The translations under genes and the position numbers were made by a program. Shown here piece after piece: positions 1 through 12,671 of a stretch of 64,000 nucleotides of DNA. This DNA is from Styela clava (Eukaryota; Chordata; Ascidiacea; Stolidobranchia; Styelidae), in assembly GCF_964204865.1 (NCBI RefSeq), contig NC_135255.1, positions 6,725,135-6,789,134 on the forward strand, read 5' to 3'. Position 1 is the first letter of the stretch. The number at the start of each line of letters is the position of its first letter. The notes under the pieces were generated by a model. That model had not been told where the DNA came from and did not search any database. It saw only the letters and a program-made list of their open reading frames with translations.

Positions 1-3000
1 AACGCACATACAAATTGGCATGACCAAAACGTTGAAGATCGATCGATTCCAAATAAGATAGGCAGAGCGCAAACTAAAATCGACCGAGCAAATTCATCAA
101 TTGGTGTTGGCTGGTAAAGCATCATTCGATATGTACCCACTAGGATTAAAGCATTTCATATTTAACAACAACGTTCATGGCGCAAATAATTAATGAAAAC
201 GGCTTGCTGTCGACAAGGCCGTCGTCGCTCGCTCGATAAAATCGATAGAAGGGAATCAAATAACTCGAAGTTTTACTGTTTGGTACCAAATACAAGAATT
301 ACAAGTTATGTGCAGATTAAGAACATTGAACAAAAAAATACCATGCGTTTTCATGTTTCTCGCTATAGCAATAATCCTTATTCTAAACATTCAGGCCTTA
401 CATTTATCCTTGAAAATATAAATATGGCACAAAATAATGAAGATGACCCAACAAAAGATATATTCTGAGGCCGTCGTGAACGTAATTTCGATTTAGTGTG
501 TACTAAATCGATCCACTCATCCGAATTTTACTTTGTGATATAGACATAATTAGTAATTACACTGAGAATATGAAAAAGACTATGAATGAAAAACTGTATA
601 CATGTGTCGTCATTCTGAATTTCGTTATCTGAATACCAAATGCAGCCAATTTTTGCGCCTCGCGAAAGGCATTGATAACTATTATAGGGAAAATAGGAGG
701 ACCATTCAGACTGGTCGTGGTATTCATAAGAACACTTGACAACATAGCACCCTTTTGTTATCAGAGTAGTCCGTACGAACAGCGACGGAGAAAGAAGACA
801 ATCGGTCCGGGTGGTTGAATAAACACTGATACCTATTTCTGTCAGTTATTACAGACCAGAAATATGCTGCTTGTTTGTACCAGGCAGTCGCAGAAACAAT
901 TTCAAAATATTCCACCGTGTTTTATTACAAAGAATCGCGCACCAAGGTAGTTGAGCCATGCTCCACCTCATTACTATTTATAACCGGATAAACAGTATGC
1001 TATTCGATGAAAGAGAAATTCAATTAGGATATTTGCAGAACCACGTTTAAAGTCACCCTTGGCTGATTCCGAGAACAGGAATACCATTCATAAAGTCATC
1101 AATACAGTGAGGCTTATATGCTGAACAAAAGAATGTCTACAAGTTCGAAAAAATCACGTCAAAATTTAAAAACAACAGCAGCTGCGTTTTGTTCCATTTA
1201 AATATAATATATAAAAATAACAAAATCAAGATTACTATCAAATAACCACAATCACGAAATTAACGACTATAGCTTTACAATGCTCCAAATATGGCAAATA
1301 AAACCCATTCCGTAATATTTCAACTCATTTGCATAAAATTGGAAAATGTATGCAATATGCCAAAAACTATGCCAATATCTTTGAAACGCACAATATTGCG
1401 ATAATATCATGAAATTAGGAGATCTAAAAGTAAGAATTCTACCGCGGTAAACAAGCGGTTCAAGTTCACGTACGTTCAAATTTTATGACATACCAAGATG
1501 TAACATTATATTTCTCGGATGTTCATGTCGCCGGAGGCTACATTACGCTACAGTAACGTAGAAAACAAAATAAAGTAAATTCAATAGATTCGTCTTATCA
1601 AAAGCCTTTGTCTGGTTCGCTCGACCGGTCATTTCGGCTTTCGGAAATTACGCAAGGAGTGCTGGACAGTCGGAAAATTTTTAAATAGCTTCGTGAGCTA
1701 TTTATTTTAATATGGTACATATGCATAATTACCATAACAATCGGCGCGAATATAAAGTAGTCTGAACTCCAAACACATTTCTATTGAATATTGCGATTTC
1801 AGAATTCATGTTTTTACCCCGAAAAATTGCATCGCACTAAAAGCGCACTCCGCCATTTTGACGTGTCTGGTGGGTTTTTATGTGAGTATAAAAGACCGCG
1901 ACATTCGTCTATGGAAAAACAAAGAAGTGTTTTTAAATATCCTACGCCGCATAACAGCGGGAGTCTGTGAGTAAAAGCAATTTTCATTTTGGCTTGATGC
2001 TGAACGTAACGAAGTAAATATGCTTGCTGTTGAGAGATACAATAAACAATATAAATCCTCTTTCAGCACGTAATAAAAATGTATTAAACGGTTTTAGGAT
2101 CAATATCCGCGTAGGAAATTACATAGATAATAGGACGAGCGCGGAAACACAAGAGGAGGTTGTAATATGTTTTCCATCGAATAATCTGCTCCTTTTAAGA
2201 TTTAAGAGTCATTCAATTTCACATAAATCGAAGTCTCAAAGCTTTATCAAAGTGAGTCACAAATAGAAATGATAAATAGCTAAAAATGAAATGAAACTAC
2301 CATTAGAGCCTAAAGTAGAAAACAATTGGTCAGTCGGTCGTCAGATGAAATGAATACACACCAATACGAAAAGTCAATCGAAGCGCACGTAGCCTTGGAA
2401 GTACTTATAGATTGCTTTATATAGTGTATATAGCTCTCACAAAAAACGCTTGATAAAACACCGTGAGAATCATACAAATTATGTACAAATTAAACAAGGA
2501 GTTACATAAAATTGCTGACAACTGATAACAACGTAGCGCTTCGCAGAAACTGGTAATTAAGTATACAAGGTAGTTCTTGTTTTTGAAATAAGGCAGTGAA
2601 TATTTTTATCAAGCCCAAAGGTACTTTGCGAATCACTAAGGCAGAAAGATTAAAAATATTTCGAAAAGCTAGACAGTTATAAATTCAACCTTTACTAACG
2701 CTACCTTGAAAGATTTGTGAATGCCAAACAATTTTTTGAAAATTTACGCGGATTGATTTGGAATGAAACAATCTTAGTAATAAGTACTTCTAATTGCCAC
2801 ATTTTGATGAAATATAGATTTTAGGTGTTTCACTCATATCGAAATAACGGGAAACAGAATAAAAGAAATAATAAAACGTTTCTTTCAAAAGAATAAATCC
2901 TTTCATGTATCATTAAAACAAAAGGCGATGTTACAAAAAGCTATTTATCATCAAAAGTGCCATTCCCACTAAAGTAAAATAATGCCAAGCTGTGTAACAA

Positions 3001-4380
3001 ATGATAATATAAAGATAGAACAAAGGTGTTCTTGGAGCGAGACAAATGAACAGAAAGAAAAAAAACCAATACAAATGAACGACAACCAAACGAGGGTAAA
3101 CAACGCGATTTTACAACAGCGTAATGGAAATTTGAGTCGCCATTGGAGAAATTATATCAGTGGTGGAAGGCGACGGATCCTAAAATAGATATCATAAGGG
3201 AGGTTACACCAAACTACACGAAAGACCATGACAAAATTTATACTATATAAATGTAGCATATCACAAATAACAATTACTGGATATCAAATTAAGTGCACAT
3301 AAAGGAATATAACAAACTCCATCCATTTTCAACCGCAAATTGGTCAGTGACACAAGCGTAAGCCAATTGCTCGATACGCCGTTCCAAAGGTCTAGTTACA
3401 CATTAACCCAAAGTACACAAAAATATGGTACAGTAAACATATGGACATATAGATAACAGTGTTCTGAAACACATACCACGGAGTCGTGGTCAAAAATACT
3501 TTTGAAATTAGAAGTCACAAATGCGAATTGTGATGATGAATTCTAAACTAGTTCGCGAAAGCGATGTATCGGCGATACCGAGTTCTCTACAAAATATCAT
3601 TTAGGTGTTACACAATTTATGAACACAATGTCGCAAAATAGTTGCATGATTGATTAACAGCTGTATATAGGTAACTATAATATTAACAAGACCACATTAT
3701 CCTTTCATTCAATACAATTCGAATAAATTAATACAGAAAAATTTTATAGCAAGTAGAATAGATTTATGTCCGGTTTTTTGAAAATGCTTCAACTGGGATA
3801 TGTGAAAAAGAATCAATCCTCATTTGAAATCCTTTTGTATCACTAAATATAATATTAATTATTGTGACACTGACCAGTCATGCAAGATGACTGTGACAGA
3901 AGTAGTGTATTATTCTTGTGGCAAATGAAAATATCAATAGCACATCTACATTTTATTCAACAACTTGTACACAAAAATTTTCTGGGTACATAGCAACCAC
4001 AAAGATATACAAAAATCCTTAAACTAATCTACTATGGTTAAGATGTAGTGCTTCATAAGCATTTAATCACATGTTCTGAGAAAATCAAGTTATTCATCAT
4101 GATTCAAACCATACAATATAATTGAGGCATAATATCTATCAGGTAAAGATAAAACTTTTCGCAACAAAAGGACCAGAAAGGCAGGGTCTGATGATTTCAA
4201 TAGAAAAAAATTTAAGTGAATCAGGTCTCGCACGCCAACTCAGAATGGCAGCGAAGCGTTGACACAACAAGCCCTCCAGGCATTGATTAAAGGTTAAACA
4301 TTCGTAAGATAAATAGCAAGTCACGTAGCCCAATAATTTAACTGGCAACCTCCATTACAAAAACCAAACAACCTACACTT
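1..4380. other. Non-coding stretch, no supported gene
   Basis: I see no exon chain, protein family or RNA gene here. Open frames are under about 95 codons, lysine/asparagine-rich and without matching splice phases, as expected by chance in AT-rich DNA. A TATA-like word (TATAAAAG) sits at 1887-1894, followed by a somewhat GC-richer stretch to about 2000. It could be a promoter or an old LTR fragment, but nothing else supports either. Confidence 0.5.
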
Positions 4381-5655
4381 AAGATCTTTATTTATTTTTT
4401 TATTAAAAACAATACAGAATAGTGTTCGCTTTTAAACAGTAAAAGAGAAAGTGCTGAATACTTCTAAATTGTATTGAATAGATCAATTATTACTGTAAAT
4501 ATTCCCCTATCCAGATATGAGTAGATCTATTTGATGCTAAAAGAACGTACCGAACAATTAATGATATGCTTAAATGATAATGACTATGGAACTCATTAGT
4601 AAAAAAAGCTCCAAACGTAAATACAGTAAAAATTCCCTAAAAGCACTTCCTCATATGGAAAGAGTCCTAAACTGAATATTAAATAAATACCAAACACTGT
4701 GTACAGCATAAGGTACATAAATAATTTCACATTGAGGGTAAATAAAATTGCGAACTGCACGACTTCAACTACCTCATAAGATTTTATCAATATAAGAATG
4801 GGTATTCCTACTGGTAAAATTTATTTTTTCAACATTGAAATTCAACTTAGCACTAATTTGTTGATTGTAACATTGCGTATAAAACCACTGAAGGTAAGTT
4901 GAAAGACCAGTCAAAAATATTCACCCTTATTGTACACAGCTGGGTATGCTATCAGAAATGATCCATGTAGAACCTATTCTAAGCAAGAAATATTTTTTAA
5001 CTGGGATCACCTTATTAAAAACGGTAAGCACAATACTTTATGGACGGCCATTGACCAAGCAATGCGAATCGCTATGTCTTGAAGAGAGATTTTATACAAG
5101 ATGTGCGAAAATAATTTTAAACACACAAATGCCACACACATACGTGTGGTCGAGTGTATATAAAATTATCAATCTAATCTAATGAAAGCTTAAAAAATAT
5201 GTACAAGCTCGATACAAGTAAAAATATAGACAACATACAGGGAGAGGTTTCGAATGTTTAACATTTGTACCATAAATAAGTTGAAGTTGAGACTTGACAT
5301 CTAACTGCACCCTTTCTACTATTGATCAAGCATGTCTAACTTGTTTAAAGTTAGAACGTATACCAGTAGGTTAAGAAACCTAGATGTTATATAATAGTTA
5401 CTATGATCAACTAATATTTTCAGTCCTTGGGTGAACATAGTAATCAGGCATAAAATAGTATTTAAACCTCTTTTTTTCAATTGTAGAGAAGAAACAAAAG
5501 CTAAAGATCGAAAATAAAAAAAAACTTGAGGGCAGAATCGTTGAGTCAAAATCAAATACAGCAAGTCTCTTGAATGTTTTTCAGTATACCACTGTTATTT
5601 GACACTTTCAGACCATTTATCGCTTTTAACATCCGTAAGACTTTCAGGTTCCACA
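4381..5655 (-). other. Probable 3' untranslated and flanking DNA of the syndecan gene
   Basis: This lies downstream of the syndecan stop and has no coding signal. Candidate polyadenylation signals (TTTATT on the plus strand, so AATAAA on the minus strand) occur at 4820-4825 and in the T-rich run near 4387-4400. Which one is used cannot be told from the sequence. Confidence 0.35.
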
Positions 5656-8600
5656 TTATGCAAAATATTCTTTACCACCAGCCACACCTTTAGTGTATTC
5701 ATAATTTCCCTGTGGCTTCTTTCCGTCCACACCATATTCCAAAGCATAACTGCCCTCATCTTTTTTTCGCATGCGATACACAAGAAGCATAATGACGCAT
5801 ATTGCGAATAGAAGGCCTATACAGGCCCCAGCAATAATTGCACCCAAAAATGATGGATCTTTGGTTGGTGAGGCACCAACTGGTTCCATTTCTTCATCCT
5901 CTAACTCAGTTGTTTTTACATTCTTCTGCTCTGGTTCATCCTGTTGGGGAAAGAGTTTTATGTCAAAAATTCATTTAGGATTCCAGCCAGGGAAATATTT
6001 TTTTATTTAACAAAACAACAGAAAATTATACCTCCTCGGCTAAGACTCCTTTCGTTCCGACTCCTTTTGTTCCTTTGTTCAGGTCTTTTGGCAGTTCATG
6101 AACCTGAGGAAAACAAAGAGCATTAATAAGTAAAAAATATTGCTCATTACCCAGAAATTGTTACATTAGATGAGATGCATCGCTTCATAATAGTTATTCA
6201 TAAACTCACAGCACAAGTGAGATCAGAATATTCAATAATATAGTATTTAAGTGATACTGATACATACAAAAATAAAGTCATATTGAAGTATTGAAGGATA
6301 TGACAATTTACCTTGATAGGTGTTTTAGCTTTCTCTCCATTTACTTCAGGTTCTTCCTGTAATAAGAAAAAACTAAAATGAAAACCATTGGAATTCGCAA
6401 TAAAAAAAGGTTCGACATGTCGCCAAGTTGAAGACAAATTAAGATCAATTAAGTGTTTTAAACAACCAGTTACTGGTGAAAAAAAACTTACACCAACATC
6501 TATTTCTTCAATGTCAGCATCATCGTCATTTTCACTTGTTGGAATGGGTGCACCTGTTGTAAAAGATTTTCATTAATTGAGATTTCAAAATATATGCTTC
6601 AAGTATGTCAATGACAAGCACATATCACATATAAAATGTTAGGACTAAAAGCACCTAACAAATGCCTTCATTCCCACCATTCTAAATATTGAAACAAAAT
6701 GATAAATGTTATCATAATATAGATTGATAAAAATATATGTTGCTGAAAATTGACAAGTTAATACAATGAATAACAAACGTGTGAAATGTAAAAACAATAA
6801 TCTACATCACCACATCAAATTACTACAGTTCAAAAATCAAAAAACAACGTCATACAAAAATTGATTAGTGGCGTAAAAGATTAGGTGGCTTGCATTTTTA
6901 AATGCCCGTTGAAGCTTAAAACAGTACAATTTCTCATTTATATATCAGTGCCCAAAATAAGACATCAAATTTAAAAATTTATGTACCGGTAATTGGAACA
7001 TTTTGTGCTAAAAAATGTCATAAAATACAATATTTATGAAAGATATGAATATTCTTTAAAAAAGCTAGTTTTATATATATATATATGTGTGTGTAAAATG
7101 AAGATGATTCAATTCACACCAAACAAACACATGCTATGAAAAAAATATGAACAAAATAATATAATGTGAAACTAATTAAACATAACATCATCATTAATAA
7201 TTAAAACAGCTATTGCTGATGTCTCAATAAGTGCAAAGATGAAAACTTGTTACTTAGCAGTCATGTAACACTGTTGAGAATCTTAGAGACACTGCCGAGA
7301 ATTTTCCTTGGTTAAATTTTAGGAAGTATAATTTGTGGTATATCACAATTTTACTTTCACAGTAAAACTGAATGGTAAAAGATAAGAGGGCAGGTTGATG
7401 CAATTTATTCCATCTAACTTTACCTAAAAGATTGATGAAAGCAATTCATGAATCTAATCGAGTGTATTATATATTACTTCTTAGGGCACATGAAATATTG
7501 TGGCAGACAGTGGCAACAAAAGTAAATATGTGTGATGAAATATGATAAATATTCTTAGTCAAAAATGAAAATTTTCACAAAGAGACAATACCACACAATG
7601 TTTCATACTTCAAGCATGCATAGAAACAAAAACAAAAATCCATTCCGATTGAAAACAATAATTTCAAAATGTATTAGATAGACAAAACTATAAAATGAAA
7701 CTGTTAATGTAATATCTCACATCAACGTAGAAAAAGTTAAATAAGTTTCATATTCAAGATTTCTTAACAAAAAGCTTGATTGTGTTAATTCCATTACTGG
7801 TACTTTAATTTAAAGAAATCCAACAAAGCACACTCGATGAGCTTTCGTACCTTTAAATTTATTTTATTTCAAAATATACTCTTTCTTGAACATGGACTAT
7901 TCAAGTACATTTGATAGGCCCGTTTTTTTAATATTTTTAAAACATTTCCAGAAAATACTTATGCAACTTTTTGTTCATGGCTATAAATGAAATAAAATCC
8001 AGTTTTTTTTTAGCATTCTGTACCCAGTTGAAATTATTTTCAAGTCTAAATATGACCCATGAATCGAATGTATCATGCATTGTACAACAAGCAACATCGG
8101 TTTGTTGTATTGTCTACTAAGACATCACTACCAGTCACTGCTTTAGCACCTGAATCTGTCAAAATGCTGGATACTTCATGCAACTTCGGAATTTCCGTGC
8201 TTGTCATAGAATGTATTTCTCCTTCTTCAGCAAATACAGGTGCGATCGTCTCGGTTATAACAGTAGAAGACATAGTGGTTGGATGTGTTTCAATAAATGT
8301 AGTGGTTGTCGCTTGATCGTCATCAATTGGTATAAAGCCTTGGAATTAATTATATACTGCAAGATGACTTCCCAATAGTTTGAGATAAATTAATATCTCC
8401 AATACAGTAAAACAACACTTTATATTATTTAACATAATTCACAATTTCAATTGTCACATTAAATTGGAGTAGCCAGTAAAAGACTATTCAACTATAGAAA
8501 TAGACATATTATTCTGGAAGATATTAAACTATACTACTGGTACAAACCCACATACCAAAGATATCAATGATAGTAAAACGAGGAGTGGATCAGAATTTAT

Positions 8601-9625
8601 ATTGAAAATGCACTGATTGTATACTAGGCAAAGTCTCAATATTATGACAGGCTTTAATGGTGAAATATAATATGGTAATAGAGGAAATGAACTACTTCCT
8701 AATCTGGAATTGAAACCATGTCAATCATGGATACAAATTACAACGCTAGTATAAGGATCCATCATCTAGGCTTGACAGAATTTTCAAAACAATGGCACAT
8801 GAACGTTATTTCTTGTACAGTAAGCTAAACTGCAGTTATGTACTTGTGTAAACAATGAATAAAAGAACTTGAAGTAAATAACAAAAAAGGTATATTATAG
8901 ATATATAACAATTAAAAATTGGTGCACTAAAGTTTAAAAATATTGAACAACATTGATATTCTAAGCTAAATGAAATGAATAAAACACCATATGCATGATG
9001 CCAAATAAAGTAAGCAAATCAATTTAAAACCTTTTTAAAAATGTGCAGAGAGCAACAGAGGCAAGCAACATGAATTATTCAGGGGAAAAGAAATATTCAA
9101 TACACAGGCGGACACAGGGTGCAGGATAATAGCTAATACATATGTATGCTTGTCAATTCAAAATGCATCTCAGTACTTACAATCAGAGATAGCACTATAT
9201 TTCAACAACACCACCAATTTTTCAAGTAATATTAATAACGCAGTCAAATAATGTGGTTGCTCATGCATATTTCCTGTTTAAAACCACATTGAATACATTC
9301 CAAAATACAGCCTTAAAATTCTGCATACATTGAAAATTGAAAAGAGGCTAACATTACTTCCACTGAAATTCATACCTGAGCCTTCATCATCATCTGTGTC
9401 TTCATCGTCAATAGGCAAGTCTGGATTTACGGTATGTGTCGCTCCATCTCCAGATGATTCTTCAGGTTCGAAATATAAATCCTGGCAATTGAAATAATAG
9501 CCATAAGCTGGGTAAAAGGTAATCAGAGAAACTACTTAAAGTATATAGAATATAGAACTTACCATTTGGGCATGACTAATGCCTATTAGACAGATACAGA
9601 AAATTAATAATTCCACAAACTTCAT
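5656..9625 (-). CDS. SDC: Syndecan, transmembrane heparan sulfate proteoglycan (7 coding exons)
   Basis: Coding exons in reading order: 9625-9563, 9481-9376, 8338-8150, 6553-6492, 6356-6312, 6103-6032, 5940-5656. All have GT/AG borders and matching phases, giving about 273 residues. Exon 1 is a 20-residue signal peptide. Exon 2 has the syndecan start DLYFEP followed by SSGDG, an acidic Ser-Gly glycosaminoglycan site. Exon 3 is Thr/Ser-rich and mucin-like, and exons 4-6 are short acidic stalk exons. The last exon has a transmembrane segment with a GxxxG motif, then RMRKKDEGSY (the C1 region), a variable part, and a C-terminal KEYFA. Syndecans bind matrix and growth factors through heparan sulfate and link to PDZ proteins and the cytoskeleton. 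The tail is family-diagnostic. Exon 3 could instead end at 8132 (+6 residues). An AATAAA complement at 4820-4825 is a possible polyadenylation signal. Confidence 0.93.
7072..7094. repeat. (TA)n(TG)n microsatellite
   Basis: Short dinucleotide run in a syndecan intron, between the exons at 6492-6553 and 8150-8338. Confidence 0.8.
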
Positions 9626-9679
9626 ACTTCCAATTTTTGTGATACCGAATACTTCCACAGATGAAATCCGAGAGTAAAT

Positions 9680-12640
9680 GTACGTCCTGAAACCACCTGT
9701 TATTATTTATTTGATGGTACCACAAGTATAATCCAAAAAATATAAGTGAACTCTCCAAATCTGGTAGCAAAACCAATCAAGTGTTAAATATATGCGTTTC
9801 AAAGTAGTGCAATGTAGATTCCTTAAATTAAGTGAACTAAAGAAGGGTTGAAAGTGCAAAATAAGTTATATTACAATATTTTGAGATTTTAGGATAGGGC
9901 TGTGCTTGCTACATTTGGTTACCATATTCTAATACTGTACTATAAAGATCAAATTAATAACAATTTCTGCTGATTTTTTTTTCAATATTATTATTAAGTG
10001 TGATTGTTTATAAAAACCGGAACTGAGTACTACTTTTTTTATTCAAAATAGTAAATTGGTAGAACACTATGTAGACTTAAATATCAGAATATAGTAGTAT
10101 TCATAATTAGTTATAGCACGCTGGCATTAGTATATGGTATGATATAGCAGGAATAACACACAATAAACGATAATTCCACATGTATATATGGTTATATATC
10201 ATAACTCTTCCCGATAGTAATCCATCACAGCCCTAATGCTGTAATATTTTGTCATCTTTGCCAATGTTTATAATACAGCAGCCTACAATAAGCAATACCT
10301 GACAAACACTGTAGTATACTTATGACAGCTGGTTTTAAAAAATTTTATTTCTTTTGAACCAGGCTTCTCACACAGGTGCTAAAACGTTAATAGAATTAAA
10401 GATAATGTGAACTAAAAAACTTAATGTCTGAATGTTACTCTACAAAAGCATCACTGCAGTATAACCGATGCATAATGCTATAATGTTCTCAAATTTATTA
10501 AATTTTGAAGCGAGCCGCGGGCTAGCCTACCGATACGGCGATCGCCAGCGTCTTTTCGCCAACAGCCAGACAACCAAAGAACAGTGTCAGCGATAGCCGA
10601 TTACTCAAATTTATCAATTTACAACACTTATAGTCTGATAGTATACTACAGTAAGGTACTTTTGAGTAACGTTATCACATTAAGATTAAGATAAAACTAT
10701 ACGCTGATATCTGACGTTATATATCTACTGTATAAGTTAGATATATACAGTACAGCAGTACCCCTATACTGCTATAAACTATCGATTTAGATAGATACAG
10801 TTACTCAAAAAGCAGATAAGAGCGTACCTAGAGCGTACAGCAATACAGAAACATAACAGACTCTAACAGAAAACAATATGAATTCCAATTATTAACCAAG
10901 CAACTTAGATATCGAAAAAGAAATACCCCGCCGTAAAAACTCCGAAACTACGGAAGCCGTTTCGGCGGCGACGAGCGAAAACAATGATCACGCGACGGCT
11001 GGCAATTGTATTCATCCGCCAGTTGCGTCACTTTCGACGCTTTTCTCCTTTCTCGTTGACGAGAACGTCGCAGATAAGGGGAATATACGCCTGGACATTG
11101 GACTGCATACACGATGATTAAATTTTGAGAACAAATCTCGCCCAAAGAAATGTGCTTTCTATATCTTTAGTAGTCAAAATGCAATTGTTTGTTTACAACC
11201 GCAGCACTTTGCATGGGCATCAGTTCAATTACCATAAAAGGCATCGTCGCGCTATTGTCTTGTGTTGTAGCCTATTTTATTTAACATTTTACAATGCTTG
11301 GCCCGTTAATTGGCACATGTAAAGTGATATGTGTATATCTTTCACTCGCACCCCGCGCGTCGATATTAGCTCGAAAAGTGGGGGCACATGGGGCTGCGAA
11401 AGAAGAACTGAGATAACAGTCATGCATAACTGATAAGAAGCAAACGATATACTGAAATTGGTAGGCTACTTTATATTTCGAGATTTGAAAAAAATATATA
11501 TATTTGAAATTGATGTATCTTAGAGGTGAACTTCCCGTCACATATGTCGCCATTTCGTTTTCAGTGCTTTTGATGAGTTGGGGGGCTACTAACTTCAAAA
11601 ACGATTGAACAGTTTTAATTTGGCTTTTCAACACATTAAAATTTGACGACGCCATCAAATGTGTTACTGCAATAACGCCACATCTATGAAAGCACCGTCC
11701 CATCTGGGTAGTGGATGTGACCAACCTGCTTACGACCGCGATCGACTGAAATCTCGGCTCTGTGGGCGCATTTTAAACAAAATCGTCACAAAAATTTGTA
11801 TTCATTATGTTCCATTTAATTTGTTAATTCAATCATGTAATTGTACCCGGAGTAAATTTTCATAATTTATTTAATATTTATTCGAATCATACAATTCAGA
11901 TCTAAGGTCTGCGTAATTTTTAGTCGTAAAAGTTGGAAATTCTCAAAAATCTTTGCCCAGTCGGCTATAGGCTAGGGCATAGGCCTACATATTATCTAGA
12001 CAGCGAAGAGTAAATATTCTCAAATCATGAATGTTACATGACTGCTCAAACTTCAGTATCTAATTTATCGTGGCGATCGACGTGTTGGCCATCCCTGTTA
12101 TATAGGATTTAAACGGCATATTTACAGTCATACTGCATTGCGACTTTAAATTCTGAATTTAAGGCTATGCACCCCTGACCACGAGAATTTTGAGAAGGAA
12201 AAGTACATGTTGGTTCCCATTTTTCCATCGTTCTACCATATATTAAAGTTATAAAGCACTATGTGGGCTACCTCATACCTCAGATTTCTACGATCAAAAA
12301 ATGGATTCTTGAATCTCACATTTTTGATTATTTAATTCTACCTTCTTTCCCACCGTATACACCCCAAAAAAACAGTCAGAATATTCTGGAAACGAATTTT
12401 ACAACGAGAAGGAAGTTGCGGCAAATAAATAGAAACATGGATGATAACTATAATAAAAGATTAAAAAAAAGCAAATACAGTAGTAAAAGAATATTGAAGA
12501 TAAAGAATAGAAAAGGAGCATCAGCGAATGGCAACGGAAGAAACATTACAAGACAATTTACAGATAAATAAAAATGCAACGGATGATGTAAATAAAAACA
12601 ACGCATATTTGTTTTTGTGTAAATGTCACATGACTCGAAA
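9680..12640. other. Intergenic region between the syndecan start and the Ras-like gene end
   Basis: It holds no supported gene. It should include the syndecan promoter and any upstream untranslated exon; candidate minus-strand acceptors lie about 35-70 bases upstream of the syndecan ATG. Two stretches are GC-richer with several CpG: about 10510-10570 and 10930-11100. The second is open on the plus strand from about 10897 to 11117 without an ATG. On the minus strand a 147-codon frame covers 11281-11724 but resembles no family and has no partner exons. Confidence 0.4.
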
Positions 12641-12671
12641 ACGAGAAAAATGGAATGAAACATGTTTATTT

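Noticed and set aside
1880-2060. Possible LTR or pol II promoter (TATAAAAG with downstream GC-rich leader)
   Set aside because: No matching second LTR, primer-binding site or coding region in the window.
10897-11117. Plus-strand open stretch in the GC-richer patch, possible exon
   Set aside because: No ATG, weak flanking splice sites, no recognisable protein. It may simply be promoter-proximal CpG-richer DNA.
11281-11724. 147-codon minus-strand frame, the longest without a family
   Set aside because: Part of it (starting at an ATG near 11654) looks protein-like, but I see no partner exons, no domain and no good donor. Length alone is not enough in a 64-kb window.
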